Notes under the pieces: model-generated
The model's input: only the letters and a program-made list of their open reading frames with translations
The model's database searches: none
Told to the model about the DNA's origin: nothing
Shown here: in pieces, positions 52,978 through 62,164 of the stretch
Layout: every line of letters begins with the position of its first letter
How positions within the stretch are numbered: position 1 is the first letter of the stretch
Made by a program: the position numbers and the translations under genes
Assembly (NCBI GenBank): GCA_965262565.1
Contig: CBDHFQ010000030.1
Coordinates: 62,001-126,000, forward strand
DNA length: 64,000 nucleotides
Source of the DNA: CBDHFQ01 sp965262565
GTDB lineage: Bacteria; Bacteroidota; Bacteroidia; J057
Direction of reading: 5' to 3'

Positions 52978-53553
52978 GTGACCCTGATCTATTTGTCTGA
53001 ACCCAATTTAAGAGATCGCTTATTTCTAAAAGAATTTGCAAGTGCGTTTTCTATTAAAGAAAAGGCTATTGTCATACATAGTAGCTATAATGAATCTATT
53101 TCAGATACCCGTTATGTGTCCAAACGCATTTCGGCGCTGCTAAGTGAAGCCATGATATATAACAACGCATTCTCCGCAGACCAACGACAATTTTTCAGCA
53201 TAGATAATGATCTGATTCGAATTAACAAGTCATTAATCGATACATTGTTGGATCCTATTCAACTGCTGATATTTAATCCCGTTGTGGCTGTGGAGGGAAA
53301 CGCCAGCTTGGCTGACCCAATTCGGTTACTTCTTGCTGCGAGAGAAGAATTCCATGCTGAAGATGTCATTATGTTTCCAGATAACCCAATGTCGGCTTTG
53401 GGAATGGAAAATGCCGTGATCAACTCATTGGAAGATAAAGAACGTTTAATAGCTGTGTATGAGGAGGAAAAGGCTATTATAGAAATTGCCTACCGCCTCC
53501 GTCCTGCAAGAATAGCTTCACCAAATAATTATAGCAGTGATTCGAAAGTCTGA
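52978..53553 (+). CDS. Conserved-looking hypothetical protein
   Basis: A 191-residue protein with a GTG start. It has an alpha/beta pattern (LIYLSEPNLRDRLFLKEFAS, AIVIHSS, LDPIQLLIFNPVVAVEGNAS, DVIMFPDNPM) with no signal peptide. I do not recognise the family. The pattern of strand-P-x-V-A-V with D-P-I-R-L-L-L recalls nucleotide-binding folds, but there is no P-loop. It overlaps the recO start by 17 bases, so the two are translationally coupled. Confidence 0.65.
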   Translation: MTLIYLSEPNLRDRLFLKEFASAFSIKEKAIVIHSSYNESISDTRYVSKRISALLSEAMIYNNAFSADQRQFFSIDNDLIRINKSLIDTLLDPIQLLIFNPVVAVEGNASLADPIRLLLAAREEFHAEDVIMFPDNPMSALGMENAVINSLEDKERLIAVYEEEKAIIEIAYRLRPARIASPNNYSSDSKV

Positions 53554-54250
53554 AGGAATTGTCCTTAAAACGCTTCCCTTTCAGGAAAGCCATTTAATAA
53601 CCAATGTGTATACCTTAGAGGATGGGCTTCAAAGCTTTTTACTAAAAGGGTATCGATCTTCCAGGTCAAGATCGAAATACAGCTATTTCCAACCGCTATC
53701 CATCATCGATTTAGTATATCTACACAAGGAAAATCAACGACTTAATAAAGTCAGGGAAACCAAACCTATCGTATTTCTACACGAGATTCAAACTGAGCCA
53801 GTTAAATTATCATTAGGGTTGGCATGCATAGAAGTGTTTAATGATTGTGTAAAGGAAGAAGAGACGAATCCTGCACTATATTATTTTCTGAAAAATACAA
53901 TTGTTTCGCTTGATCAGTCTCCAAGAAGACTGGTTCATATTTTTATTCACTTTATTCTCCATTTAACCAGTTTTTTGGGATTTTTTCCACTTGATAAAAG
54001 TGAACATGCGAAAAGTGTGACTTTTCATATCCACGAAGGGATCATTGATGCTACTTCACAATCAGGAGATCCTATAGCTTTTTTATTAAGAAGATTTCTT
54101 TACAGTAATCTTACAGAAGCTCAGGATATTACTTTTGATCAGACACAAAAAAGATGGTTGATAAAGACGTTGTTTGAATTTTATGAATATCACATTAGCG
54201 GATTTAAATATCCTCAAACCTTGAAAGTATTCGCAGAGGTATTTAGCTGA
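53537..54250 (+). CDS. recO: DNA repair protein RecO
   Basis: A 237-residue protein with a GTG start inside the previous gene. The N-terminal OB fold starts KSEGIVLKTLPFQESHLITN and continues L-L-K-G-Y-R-S-S-R-S-R-S-K-Y, Q-P-L-S-I-I-D-L-V-Y. A helical C-terminal half follows (FFPLDKSE). The zinc cysteines found in some RecO proteins are absent, as in other Bacteroidota. It helps load RecA in RecF-pathway repair. Confidence 0.92.
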   Translation: MIRKSEGIVLKTLPFQESHLITNVYTLEDGLQSFLLKGYRSSRSRSKYSYFQPLSIIDLVYLHKENQRLNKVRETKPIVFLHEIQTEPVKLSLGLACIEVFNDCVKEEETNPALYYFLKNTIVSLDQSPRRLVHIFIHFILHLTSFLGFFPLDKSEHAKSVTFHIHEGIIDATSQSGDPIAFLLRRFLYSNLTEAQDITFDQTQKRWLIKTLFEFYEYHISGFKYPQTLKVFAEVFS

Positions 54251-54300
54251 TTAGATATTTTTCTCTATTTTACGTATTCGTATCTATATTTATCTGCTTT

Positions 54301-55782
54301 ATGGAAAAAGAAATGCGCAAACCTGCGTTATGGGAAGCATTAGTGCCAATTATTTTTCTGGTCGTATTACTTTATCTGAATGTCGTCATATACTTTGATG
54401 ACTCTCTTTCAGGCTCAAATCAATTTGCGCTTTTGCTAGCTGCTGGAGTAGCAGTAATCGTTGGGATACGATTGGGATATTCATGGAAATTTTTGTTAAA
54501 AGGTGCTATTTCGAGTATTACCTCAGCGATGCCTGCCATCATCATTCTCTTACTAATTGGATCTCTGGCTGGAACATGGATGCTCAGTGGAATCGTGCCA
54601 GCGATGATTTACTATGGATTGCAGATCTTAAACCCTACTATATTTTTATTTGCGGCCTGTATCGTCTGTGCTATTGTTTCCGTAGCGAGTGGCAGCTCAT
54701 GGTCTACAGTAGCTACAGTAGGGATAGCTCTACTCGGAATAGGAAAAGCACTAGGTTGGGGAGAAGGGTTGATCGCAGGGGCCATTATTTCCGGAGCTTA
54801 TTTTGGGGATAAAATGTCGCCCCTTTCAGATACTACTAATTTAGCTCCAGCTGTAACGGGAACGGATTTATTTACCCATATCAGATACATGGCGATCACT
54901 ACTGTACCGACCATTTCCATTACCTTAATCATTTTTCTCATCATTGGGCTTACCAGTGCATCAGAAGGAGGGGTTATAGATATTCAAGCGATTCTGACGG
55001 AACTGGAACAAAAATTTAACCTAAACCCTCTTCTATTTCTTGTTCCTGCAGGAGTGATTGCAATGATCATTCGTAAAGTACCTGCTATTCCAGCCTTGAT
55101 GATAGGTTCCTTGTCAGGGGGATTATTTGCCATTATTTTTCAGCCAGACATTATCAGAGAAATTTCTGGAATTTCTAACGATTATGTATTGGCCTCTTAT
55201 CGATCTGTTATGGATGCGCTTTCGAGAGATATTTCTATTTCTACCAATAATGAAATGCTCAATGAATTGTTAGGAGCTGGAGGAATGGCTGGGATGCTTA
55301 ACACTATATGGTTAATTCTTTGTGCGATGATATTTGGTGGAATCATGGAAGCCTGTGGCTTATTGGCACGAATAACAGAATCCCTAATATCACTGGCAAA
55401 ATCTACCGGCTCTTTGATTGCGACTACTAGTCTAACATGTCTTGTATTTAATGGCACTGCCTCTGATCAATATCTTTCTATCGTCGTTCCTGGAAGGATG
55501 TTTGCTCGAACCTATAGAGAGCGTGGACTTGCCTCCAAGAATTTAAGTCGTACACTAGAAGATTCTGGGACAGTTACTTCTGTTTTGATTCCCTGGAATA
55601 CTTGTGGTGCTACTCAAGCGAGTGTATTAGGAGTAGCCACGTTGACTTATCTCCCTTTTTGTTTTTTCAATCTCCTGAGTCCCTTTATGACTTTATTAGT
55701 AGGGTATACAGGATATAGAATTGCCAAGTTGGAAGAAGAAGAATCCATAGAAGAAAATGCGGTGAACGTACAAGCGGCCTGA
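54301..55782 (+). CDS. nhaC: Na+/H+ antiporter NhaC family
   Basis: A 493-residue protein with about 11-12 membrane helices. Family motifs: S-V-A-S-G-S-S-W-S-T-V-A-T-V-G-I-A and AGAIISGAYFGDKMSPLSDT (residues about 160-179), plus a C-terminal repeat-half motif E-D-S-G-T-V-T-S-V-L-I-P-W-N-T-C-G. It exchanges Na+ for H+ across the inner membrane. Starts 50 bases after recO. Confidence 0.93.
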   Translation: MEKEMRKPALWEALVPIIFLVVLLYLNVVIYFDDSLSGSNQFALLLAAGVAVIVGIRLGYSWKFLLKGAISSITSAMPAIIILLLIGSLAGTWMLSGIVPAMIYYGLQILNPTIFLFAACIVCAIVSVASGSSWSTVATVGIALLGIGKALGWGEGLIAGAIISGAYFGDKMSPLSDTTNLAPAVTGTDLFTHIRYMAITTVPTISITLIIFLIIGLTSASEGGVIDIQAILTELEQKFNLNPLLFLVPAGVIAMIIRKVPAIPALMIGSLSGGLFAIIFQPDIIREISGISNDYVLASYRSVMDALSRDISISTNNEMLNELLGAGGMAGMLNTIWLILCAMIFGGIMEACGLLARITESLISLAKSTGSLIATTSLTCLVFNGTASDQYLSIVVPGRMFARTYRERGLASKNLSRTLEDSGTVTSVLIPWNTCGATQASVLGVATLTYLPFCFFNLLSPFMTLLVGYTGYRIAKLEEEESIEENAVNVQAA

Positions 55783-56012
55783 TCTTATGTTTCGTTCGCC
55801 CAAACTTATATATCAATTTTTTAGGGGATATAGGGGATATTGGGAGAAACAGGCACCCCAAATTTCTAATCCTAACAAGTCACAAAAGAATTCGGAAGGA
55901 TATTACTTTGGGATATTAATAATAAGTATATCGGAAGAAAGCTCACCAAAGCAGATGTTGCCCTGATGAGTCCATTGTATTCGTTATGGTAAAATATGTA
56001 GATGAATTATTT

Positions 56013-56261
56013 TTACTTTGTTGGAGGATCTTTTTGAATTAGAGAATTCAAAAATAACACCAGGACTGCGCCGATAGTCGCAGATATAATTTTAGCGATG
56101 AGGGTGTGAGGAATGAATCCGAGAAAACCCAAAGCAAACTTTCCCATAAAAGCTCCCAGAATTCCCAGGATTAAATTTCCTAGCAGCCCATAACCTTCTC
56201 CTCTCATTAATTTACCGCCAAGCCAACCAGCGATGATGCCTATAATTATAAACTTTATCAT
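56013..56261 (-). CDS. GlsB/YeaQ/YmgE family membrane protein
   Basis: An 82-residue protein with three hydrophobic segments. Motifs: I-I-I-G-I-I-A-G-W-L-G-G-K-L-M-R-G, then G-L-L-G-N-L-I-L-G-I-L-G-A-F and a third helix I-I-S-A-T-I-G-A-V-L-V-L-F. Transglycosylase-associated stress protein family; function unclear. Single gene between nhaC and pgk. Confidence 0.9.
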   Translation of the reverse strand: MIKFIIIGIIAGWLGGKLMRGEGYGLLGNLILGILGAFMGKFALGFLGFIPHTLIAKIISATIGAVLVLFLNSLIQKDPPTK

Positions 56262-56360
56262 AAGACTATTGATGAATTGTATGATCTTTTTCTAAGGACA
56301 TGAGATTGATGCAAAGGTTGAAAAGGAATAAAAAAAAATTAGAATACTGGAACAGAAATA

Positions 56361-56389
56361 TTTGGGAGATACTCAATTTTATTATTTTG
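56361..56389 (+). promoter_or_regulatory. Bacteroidota-type promoter of pgk
   Basis: TTTG at 56361-56364, a 17-base spacer, then TTATTTTG at 56382-56389 (one mismatch to TAnnTTTG). Transcription would start near 56396, giving a leader of about 23 bases before the ATG at 56419. Confidence 0.55.
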
Positions 56390-56418
56390 GGTTTTCTTAA
56401 TAATGCTTAACAACAATT

Positions 56419-57603
56419 ATGCAACTTATAGACCAAGCCCAATTAAATGGAAAGAGGACCCTCGTCCGAGTAGATTTTAATGTGCCTCTTGATGATCAGC
56501 GAAATGTTACCGATGATCGTAGAATTCGCGAATCTATTCCTACGATTAAGTACATTTTGGAACAAGGTGGATTTCCTGTATTGATGTCTCATTTAGGTAG
56601 GCCTAAAAGTGGCCCGGAAGAAAAATTTAGTTTGAAGCATACCATTTCTACCTTGAAAAAATATGTTGATGCGGAGGTGTTATTTGCTGATGATTGTGTG
56701 AGTGATGAGGCGATAAAAATGAGCCAACAATTGACTCAAGGACAGATATTGTTATTAGAAAACGTACGATTCTATAAGGGAGAAACCAAAGGGGATGAAG
56801 AATTTGCAAAAATACTGGCTAAGCATGGAGATGTATATGTAAATGACGCTTTCGGAAGTGCACACAGAGCACACTCCAGTACTACTGTTGTGGCTAATTT
56901 TATAGAAGACAAGTACGCAGGGTTTCTCCTCAACAAAGAAATTGAAAATGCCAGGAAGGTATTGAATCATGCTGAGCGTCCCTTCTGTGCGATCATGGGA
57001 GGAGCTAAAGTTTCCGACAAGATATCTATTATAGAAAATTTATTGGATAAAATTGACTATCTATTAATTGGTGGAGGGATGGCTTATACTTTCCTGAAAG
57101 CTAAAGGGTATGAGATTGGAACATCACTGTTAGAACAAGATAAGATTGCGACTGCTGCTTCATTGATCAAACAAGCACGGGCTAAGAATGTAGTGATTTT
57201 AACTCCTGTTGACTCTGTTGTTTCGGATAAATTTGGAGAAGACGGTACAATTAAAATTATAAAAAATGAAGATTTTCCTTCTGACATGATGGGATTGGAC
57301 ATAGGGCCCCAAACCTTTGAATATTTTGCTGATACCATCGTCAAAGCTAAAACTGTATTGTGGAATGGTCCTATGGGAGTGTTTGAAATGGACAGCTTTG
57401 CCAAAGGTACTTTTGCTATTGCGCAGTCGGTTGTAGAAGCAACTAACAGAGGTGCTTTTTCTTTAATTGGTGGAGGAGATTCTGCAGCTGCTATTGCTAA
57501 AGCTGATCTTGAAGATAACGTTTCTTATGTCTCTACTGGTGGAGGTGCTTTACTAGAGTACTTAGAAGGAAAAACGCTACCTGGTGTAGCTGCTTTAGGA
57601 TAA
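56419..57603 (+). CDS. pgk: Phosphoglycerate kinase
   Basis: A 394-residue enzyme of full length. Substrate-binding R-V-D-F-N-V-P-L-D (residues 17-25), S-H-L-G-R-P-K-S-G (58-66), L-L-E-N-V-R-F-Y-K-G-E and D-A-F-G-S-A-H-R-A-H-S-S-T. The C-terminal nucleotide site has GGAKVSDKI, GPMGVFE and GGGDSAAAI. It makes ATP and 3-phosphoglycerate in glycolysis. Single gene with its own promoter and terminator. Confidence 0.97.
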   Translation: MQLIDQAQLNGKRTLVRVDFNVPLDDQRNVTDDRRIRESIPTIKYILEQGGFPVLMSHLGRPKSGPEEKFSLKHTISTLKKYVDAEVLFADDCVSDEAIKMSQQLTQGQILLLENVRFYKGETKGDEEFAKILAKHGDVYVNDAFGSAHRAHSSTTVVANFIEDKYAGFLLNKEIENARKVLNHAERPFCAIMGGAKVSDKISIIENLLDKIDYLLIGGGMAYTFLKAKGYEIGTSLLEQDKIATAASLIKQARAKNVVILTPVDSVVSDKFGEDGTIKIIKNEDFPSDMMGLDIGPQTFEYFADTIVKAKTVLWNGPMGVFEMDSFAKGTFAIAQSVVEATNRGAFSLIGGGDSAAAIAKADLEDNVSYVSTGGGALLEYLEGKTLPGVAALG

Positions 57604-57641
57604 GATGAAGCCTTTTTGCTAATAAGTATAAGACAAATTGT

Positions 57642-57671
57642 AAAGGATGACTTCCTGTAGGTCATCCTTTT
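57642..57671. terminator. Terminator between pgk and the CoA-binding protein gene
   Basis: A perfect 10-bp stem, arms 57642-57651 and 57661-57670, with a 9-base loop. T residues run from the right arm's end on +, and TTTACA follows on -. It lies about 40 bases after pgk's stop and about 25 bases after the convergent gene's stop, so it probably serves both. Confidence 0.7.
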
Positions 57672-57693
57672 AACTTCAATTTCATTTTATGGA

Positions 57694-58059
57694 CTAATAC
57701 ATGGCAAGGCTAAGCATAACTAGGGTGCAAGCAGCATTAGTTCCTATACCATGTGATCCTAGCTTTTCTACAAATTCAGGATTTTCAGTTCCAGGATTAA
57801 AAATAACTCGTTCAGGCTTAAGTTGGATAATCCAATTATAATAAGCTGGTTGATGGGAAGGGTTTATGTAAAGGCTTACAGTATGAATGTTAGGTAGATC
57901 CATCTCTTCAGGGGAAGTAAAAATATTTATATCTGCAACCTTGCCAGATCTTATTCCTAATGCGTAAACCGAAATTCCTTCGTTACGCAGCCTGTGAATA
58001 GCTTGAAAGGAGGTTCTGTCGGATTTTGTAGAGGCTCCTATGATTAATGTATTCTTCAT
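57694..58059 (-). CDS. CoA-binding domain protein (YccU-like)
   Basis: A 121-residue Rossmann-type CoA-binding protein: MKNTLIIGASTKSDRTSFQA, then L-R-N-E-G-I-S-V-Y-A-L-G-I-R, S-L-Y-I-N-P-S-H-Q and R-V-I-F-N-P-G-T-E-N-P-E-F, and the C-terminal T-N-A-A-C-T-L-V-M-L. I start it at 58059: the open frame extends 21 codons further, but those codons lie in the clpC terminator hairpin. Role unknown. Confidence 0.88.
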   Translation of the reverse strand: MKNTLIIGASTKSDRTSFQAIHRLRNEGISVYALGIRSGKVADINIFTSPEEMDLPNIHTVSLYINPSHQPAYYNWIIQLKPERVIFNPGTENPEFVEKLGSHGIGTNAACTLVMLSLAMY

Positions 58060-58069
58060 TTTTTCTAAT

Positions 58070-58108
58070 AAAAAATAGAGACTGTCTGTTGTATACAGGA
58101 CAGTCTCT
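58070..58108 (-). terminator. Intrinsic terminator of clpC
   Basis: Perfect 10-bp arms AGAGACTGTC (58077-58086) and GACAGTCTCT (58099-58108) with a 12-base loop. On the minus strand ATTTTTTATTAG follows. It lies 32 bases past the clpC stop and just ahead of the CoA-binding gene. Confidence 0.85.
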
Positions 58109-58139
58109 TTGTTATATAACATTTAATCATCAATGAATA

Positions 58140-60662
58140 CTACTCCTCGGTTTCTTCGCTTATTTCTTTTACTTTATTTTTCTTTGTATTCACAATGATT
58201 TTTTCCTCCTTTTCATCATAATCTACATACAGGGTATCCCCTGTTTCAATTTTATTTTCCAGAATTTCGTCTGCTATCGGATCTTCGAGATATTTTTGAA
58301 GTGCACGTTGTAATGGACGAGCTCCAAATTGCTTATCGTATCCTTTCTCAGCAATAAATTTCTTGGCTTTATCTGATAGGATGATATCGTATCCTTTTTC
58401 CTTGATCCTGGAAAATACATCTTTTAATTGAAGGTCAATGATTTCAAGAATATGATCTTCCTCGAGTTCATTAAATATGATCACTTCATCTATCCTGTTC
58501 AAAAATTCAGGTCGGAACACTTTCTTCATTGCGCCTTCTATCGTGCTCTTCATCACTTCTGCGGATTGATTTTCTCTGGATTTAGTAGTGAATCCGACGC
58601 CAGTTCCAAAGTTTTTCAATTCGCGAACTCCTACATTAGAAGTCATAATAATGACTGTATTCTTAAAATCAATTCTTCTTCCAAGACCATCAGTAAGTAA
58701 GCCATCATCAAGTACCTGAAGCATGATATTGAAGATGTCGGGATGTGCTTTTTCGATCTCATCTAATAATACTACTGAATAGGGCTTTCTTCTGACTTTC
58801 TCCGTCAATTGTCCCCCTTCTTCATATCCGACATATCCTGGAGGCGCACCAATTAATCTGGATACAGTGAATTTTTCCATGTATTCACTCATGTCCAACC
58901 TGATGAGTGCATCATCTGAGTCGAACAAATATCTTGCTAATGCTTTAGCGAGCTCTGTTTTTCCTACCCCTGTTTGCCCTAGAAAGATAAAGGAACCTAT
59001 AGGCTTATGAGGATCTTTAAGTCCTAACCTTGATCTTTTGATGGCTTTGCCTAACTTATCAATAGCACTGTCTTGACCAATGATAACCTGTTTTAATTCA
59101 ATGGCCATATTTTTAAGGCGAGTCATCTCCCCTGCCGCAATTTTAGTTACAGGAACCCCTGTCATCATAGAAACAACTGAAGCTACATCTTCCTCACTTA
59201 CCGTGTATCTCTTATTTCTTGTTTCTTGTTCCCACTCTAATTTAGCTTGTTCCAGTTCTTCCAGGAGGCGCTTTTCTTGATCCCTAAGTTGAGCAGCTTC
59301 TTCGTACTTTTGACTCTTAACTACCTTATTTTTAAGTTCTTTAACTTCCTCTATCTTCGCTTCTAAATCTAATATACTTTGAGGGACATGGATATTGGTG
59401 ATATGGACACGACTGCCGGCTTCATCCAATACATCTATGGCCTTGTCTGGAAAATATCTGTCAGAAACGTAGCGATCACTTAATTTTACACAAGCTAAAA
59501 TAGCATCTTCTGTGTAATTAACGTTATGGTGATCTTCATACTTTGACTTGATATTCTGAAGAATAGTGAGGGTTTCTTCCACTGAAGTAGGCTCAACCAT
59601 CACTTTCTGAAAGCGTCTTTCTAGCGCTCCATCTTTTTCAATATACTGACGATATTCGTCTAAGGTAGTAGCTCCTATACATTGAATTTCCCCTCTGGCT
59701 AAAGCCGGTTTAAAAATATTAGAAGCATCTAAAGAACCAGATGCACCTCCTGCACCTACGATAGTATGAAGCTCATCTATAAATAGGATGACATCTGGAG
59801 ATTTCTCCAATTCTGCCATTACTGCTTTCATACGTTCTTCAAATTGCCCTCTGTATTTAGTGCCAGCAACTAAGGATGCTATGTCCAGAGTTACCACACG
59901 TTTATTATATAGAACGCGACTCACCTTTCGCTGGATAATGCGTAATGCAAGACCTTCAGCTATGGCAGTTTTACCTACACCTGGTTCTCCAATGAGTACC
60001 GGGTTATTTTTCTTGCGACGGCTAAGGATTTGCGCCACACGTTCTATTTCGTTTTCACGTCCAACGATAGGATCCAGCTTATTTTCTTCAGCTGCTTTCG
60101 TTAAATCCCTGCCAAAATTATCTAGAACAGGGGTTTTGGACTTTGTAGATTTTCTTGATCGTTCTCCTGGTGCACTCATTTCAGATGATTCTGGTGGTTC
60201 ACTGGTAACTGACATTCTTGGAGACTGGGTATCCTCTTTATTTTCCAACTCGGAGCGTACAATATCATATGTAACCCCGAACCTGGATAAAATTTGGGCA
60301 GCTACATTATTTTCTTCCCTTAATATGGAAAGTAATAGGTGCTCTGTCCCAATTAGGCCACTCTTCAATAACTTGGCTTCCAGTCTAGTTATTTTTAGAA
60401 CTTTTTCTGCTTGCCTGGTTAAAGGCAGGTTTGTAAGATTGATAGTGGTAACAGTACCTTTCACAGCATTCTCTATAGAACGCTTGAGCTGAGATAAGTC
60501 GACGCCTAGACTAACGAGAATCTTTATAGCCAGGCCCTCACCCTCTCTGATCAATCCCAATAATAGATGTTCAGGTCCTATATAATCATGCCCTAACCTT
60601 ATTGCTTCTTCTCTGCTATAGGATATCACATCCTTTACTCTATCTGAGAAATTTGATTCCAT
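58140..60662 (-). CDS. clpC: ATP-dependent Clp protease ATP-binding subunit ClpC
   Basis: An 840-residue HSP100 unfoldase. Two Clp_N repeats (residues 1-145), D1 with Walker A GEPGVGKT (225-232), a UVR/coiled-coil M domain (about 425-480, K-Y-E-E-A-A-Q-L-R-D-Q-E), D2 with GQTGVGKTEL (about 565) and Walker B V-V-L-L-D-E-I-E-K-A-H, and a C-terminal D2 small domain (K-Q-F-G-A-R-P-L-Q-R-A). The UVR motif defines ClpC rather than ClpA or ClpB. It feeds substrates to ClpP; no clpP or mcsB gene is in view. It has its own promoter and terminator. Confidence 0.96.
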   Translation of the reverse strand: MESNFSDRVKDVISYSREEAIRLGHDYIGPEHLLLGLIREGEGLAIKILVSLGVDLSQLKRSIENAVKGTVTTINLTNLPLTRQAEKVLKITRLEAKLLKSGLIGTEHLLLSILREENNVAAQILSRFGVTYDIVRSELENKEDTQSPRMSVTSEPPESSEMSAPGERSRKSTKSKTPVLDNFGRDLTKAAEENKLDPIVGRENEIERVAQILSRRKKNNPVLIGEPGVGKTAIAEGLALRIIQRKVSRVLYNKRVVTLDIASLVAGTKYRGQFEERMKAVMAELEKSPDVILFIDELHTIVGAGGASGSLDASNIFKPALARGEIQCIGATTLDEYRQYIEKDGALERRFQKVMVEPTSVEETLTILQNIKSKYEDHHNVNYTEDAILACVKLSDRYVSDRYFPDKAIDVLDEAGSRVHITNIHVPQSILDLEAKIEEVKELKNKVVKSQKYEEAAQLRDQEKRLLEELEQAKLEWEQETRNKRYTVSEEDVASVVSMMTGVPVTKIAAGEMTRLKNMAIELKQVIIGQDSAIDKLGKAIKRSRLGLKDPHKPIGSFIFLGQTGVGKTELAKALARYLFDSDDALIRLDMSEYMEKFTVSRLIGAPPGYVGYEEGGQLTEKVRRKPYSVVLLDEIEKAHPDIFNIMLQVLDDGLLTDGLGRRIDFKNTVIIMTSNVGVRELKNFGTGVGFTTKSRENQSAEVMKSTIEGAMKKVFRPEFLNRIDEVIIFNELEEDHILEIIDLQLKDVFSRIKEKGYDIILSDKAKKFIAEKGYDKQFGARPLQRALQKYLEDPIADEILENKIETGDTLYVDYDEKEEKIIVNTKKNKVKEISEETEE

Positions 60663-60675
60663 ACATTTCTTGTTC

Positions 60676-60704
60676 CAAAGGTATAATGACCTTATATGCT
60701 CAAA
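60676..60704 (-). promoter_or_regulatory. Bacteroidota-type promoter of clpC
   Basis: On the minus strand: TTTG (60704-60701), a 17-base spacer, then TACCTTTG (60683-60676), an exact TAnnTTTG. The start codon at 60662 is 13 bases after the element, so the leader is about 7 bases. A good match in both boxes. Confidence 0.7.
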
Positions 60705-60961
60705 CTTGCTTTATCTATGCCAAACCCAATGATGGTGACAAATTGGCAGCAAGTATGAGAAAGTTTGTCCTTATGTATATAGTACTCTGATGTCTTTGAG
60801 TATCGTTTTCTCCCCGTTAAGCTTTACAGGTAAAGGAAAAAGAATACCATCTTTCCCTTTGTTGGAATGAGTAAAAAGTTGATTTAAACTCAAATGAATT
60901 AGACTATAATAAACAAAATTAAAACGGATATTAAAAGACCTTTGTTACAAGTCTTCCTCCT

Positions 60962-62059
60962 TTAGATGGAGTTGCTGTAAGTCCAAACTGCAATAATCAG
61001 AGCGATAATTACCAAGTTTATTAAGGAAAGGGGAAGAAGGCGCTTCCAACCGATATCCATTAATTGATTATACTTAAATCTGGGGAGTGTCCATCTTACC
61101 CAAATAAATAAAAAGATAAAAAACAGTGTCTTAATAGTAAACCAACCTAATCCCCATAGCATTTGGTATAATTCTGCCCATTCAGCTACATTCAGAAATC
61201 CTTCGAAAGGTCCTAGGTAACCTCCTAGAAATACAGTAGAAATGATTGCTGAAGCAATAATGACATGAATGTATTCTGCTACGAAAAATAGTCCGAATTT
61301 CATGGAACTATATTCAGTATGAAATCCGCCGACCAACTCTTGTTCAGCTTCTACTAAATCAAATGGCGCTCGATTAGCTTCTGCAAAAGAACATGTAAGG
61401 AAGATGAGAAATCCTAGAGGATTTATAAATGCGTTCCAGACACCTCTCTGACCTTCTACTATGGAAGATAATTTAAGATAGTGTTCAGATCCTTCATAGG
61501 TACTATTCGTAATAAGTATCACACTTACTACTGCCAAGCCTAAAGCTAATTCGTAACTGATCATTTGAGCAGATGCTCTAAGACCACCTAATAGGGAATA
61601 CTTACTGTTGGAAGACCAACCAGCCAAGGTTATTCCATATACCGAAATGGAGGTAATAGCTAAAATGTATAAGATTCCAATATTGACATCTGCTATGACA
61701 AGAGGATCTACTACCCGAACTCCATCTACAATACTTCCAGCTATTTCTGGAGTCAAAGGATTTGCACCTGAAAATGGAATCACTGCCATGGTAACTATGG
61801 CGATGGTAGACGCTATAATTGGAGCAATAAAATGAATGAGTGGATTAGCTTTGCCCGGGACAACATCTTCTTTTAATAATAACTTAAGCACATCTGCTAA
61901 AGGTTGGAGTAATCCAAAAGGACCTACTCGATTAGGGCCTACTCTTTGTTGAATAAGTGCAGCAATTTTTCTTTCTGCATAAACACTGTATGCAGCTCCC
62001 GTAAGTAAAGCTAATAATGCAGCTCCAATGATAATAAGAGAAATCAAAATTGGATTCAT
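60962..62059 (-). CDS. nuoH: NADH-quinone oxidoreductase subunit H
   Basis: A 365-residue membrane subunit of complex I with eight to nine helices. Motifs: YSVYAERKIAALIQQRVGPN (residues 24-43), then R-V-G-P-F-G-L-L-Q-P-L-A-D-V-L-K-L, W-S-S-N-S-K-Y-S-L-L-G-G-L-R-A-S-A-Q-M-I-S-Y-E, and FAEANRAPFDLVEAEQELVG at about 225-244. It forms part of the quinone site. No other nuo gene is in view on either side. Confidence 0.96.
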   Translation of the reverse strand: MNPILISLIIIGAALLALLTGAAYSVYAERKIAALIQQRVGPNRVGPFGLLQPLADVLKLLLKEDVVPGKANPLIHFIAPIIASTIAIVTMAVIPFSGANPLTPEIAGSIVDGVRVVDPLVIADVNIGILYILAITSISVYGITLAGWSSNSKYSLLGGLRASAQMISYELALGLAVVSVILITNSTYEGSEHYLKLSSIVEGQRGVWNAFINPLGFLIFLTCSFAEANRAPFDLVEAEQELVGGFHTEYSSMKFGLFFVAEYIHVIIASAIISTVFLGGYLGPFEGFLNVAEWAELYQMLWGLGWFTIKTLFFIFLFIWVRWTLPRFKYNQLMDIGWKRLLPLSLINLVIIALIIAVWTYSNSI

Positions 62060-62164
62060 AGGCTTAAATTAAAACTATTTTCTAAATAAACTGCATTGTT
62101 TATTAGATGTGGATTTTTTTTTTGAAAAAAGCCGTTTTCAGCTAAACCAGCACTTATGCTATTT

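Noticed and set aside
58060..58122. N-terminal extension of the CoA-binding protein
   Set aside because: These codons fall in the clpC terminator hairpin, and the conserved protein begins at Met22 of the long frame.
59788..60492. Plus-strand open frame of 234 codons inside clpC
   Set aside because: Antisense to the ClpC N-terminal and D1 regions, which are clearly coding on the minus strand.
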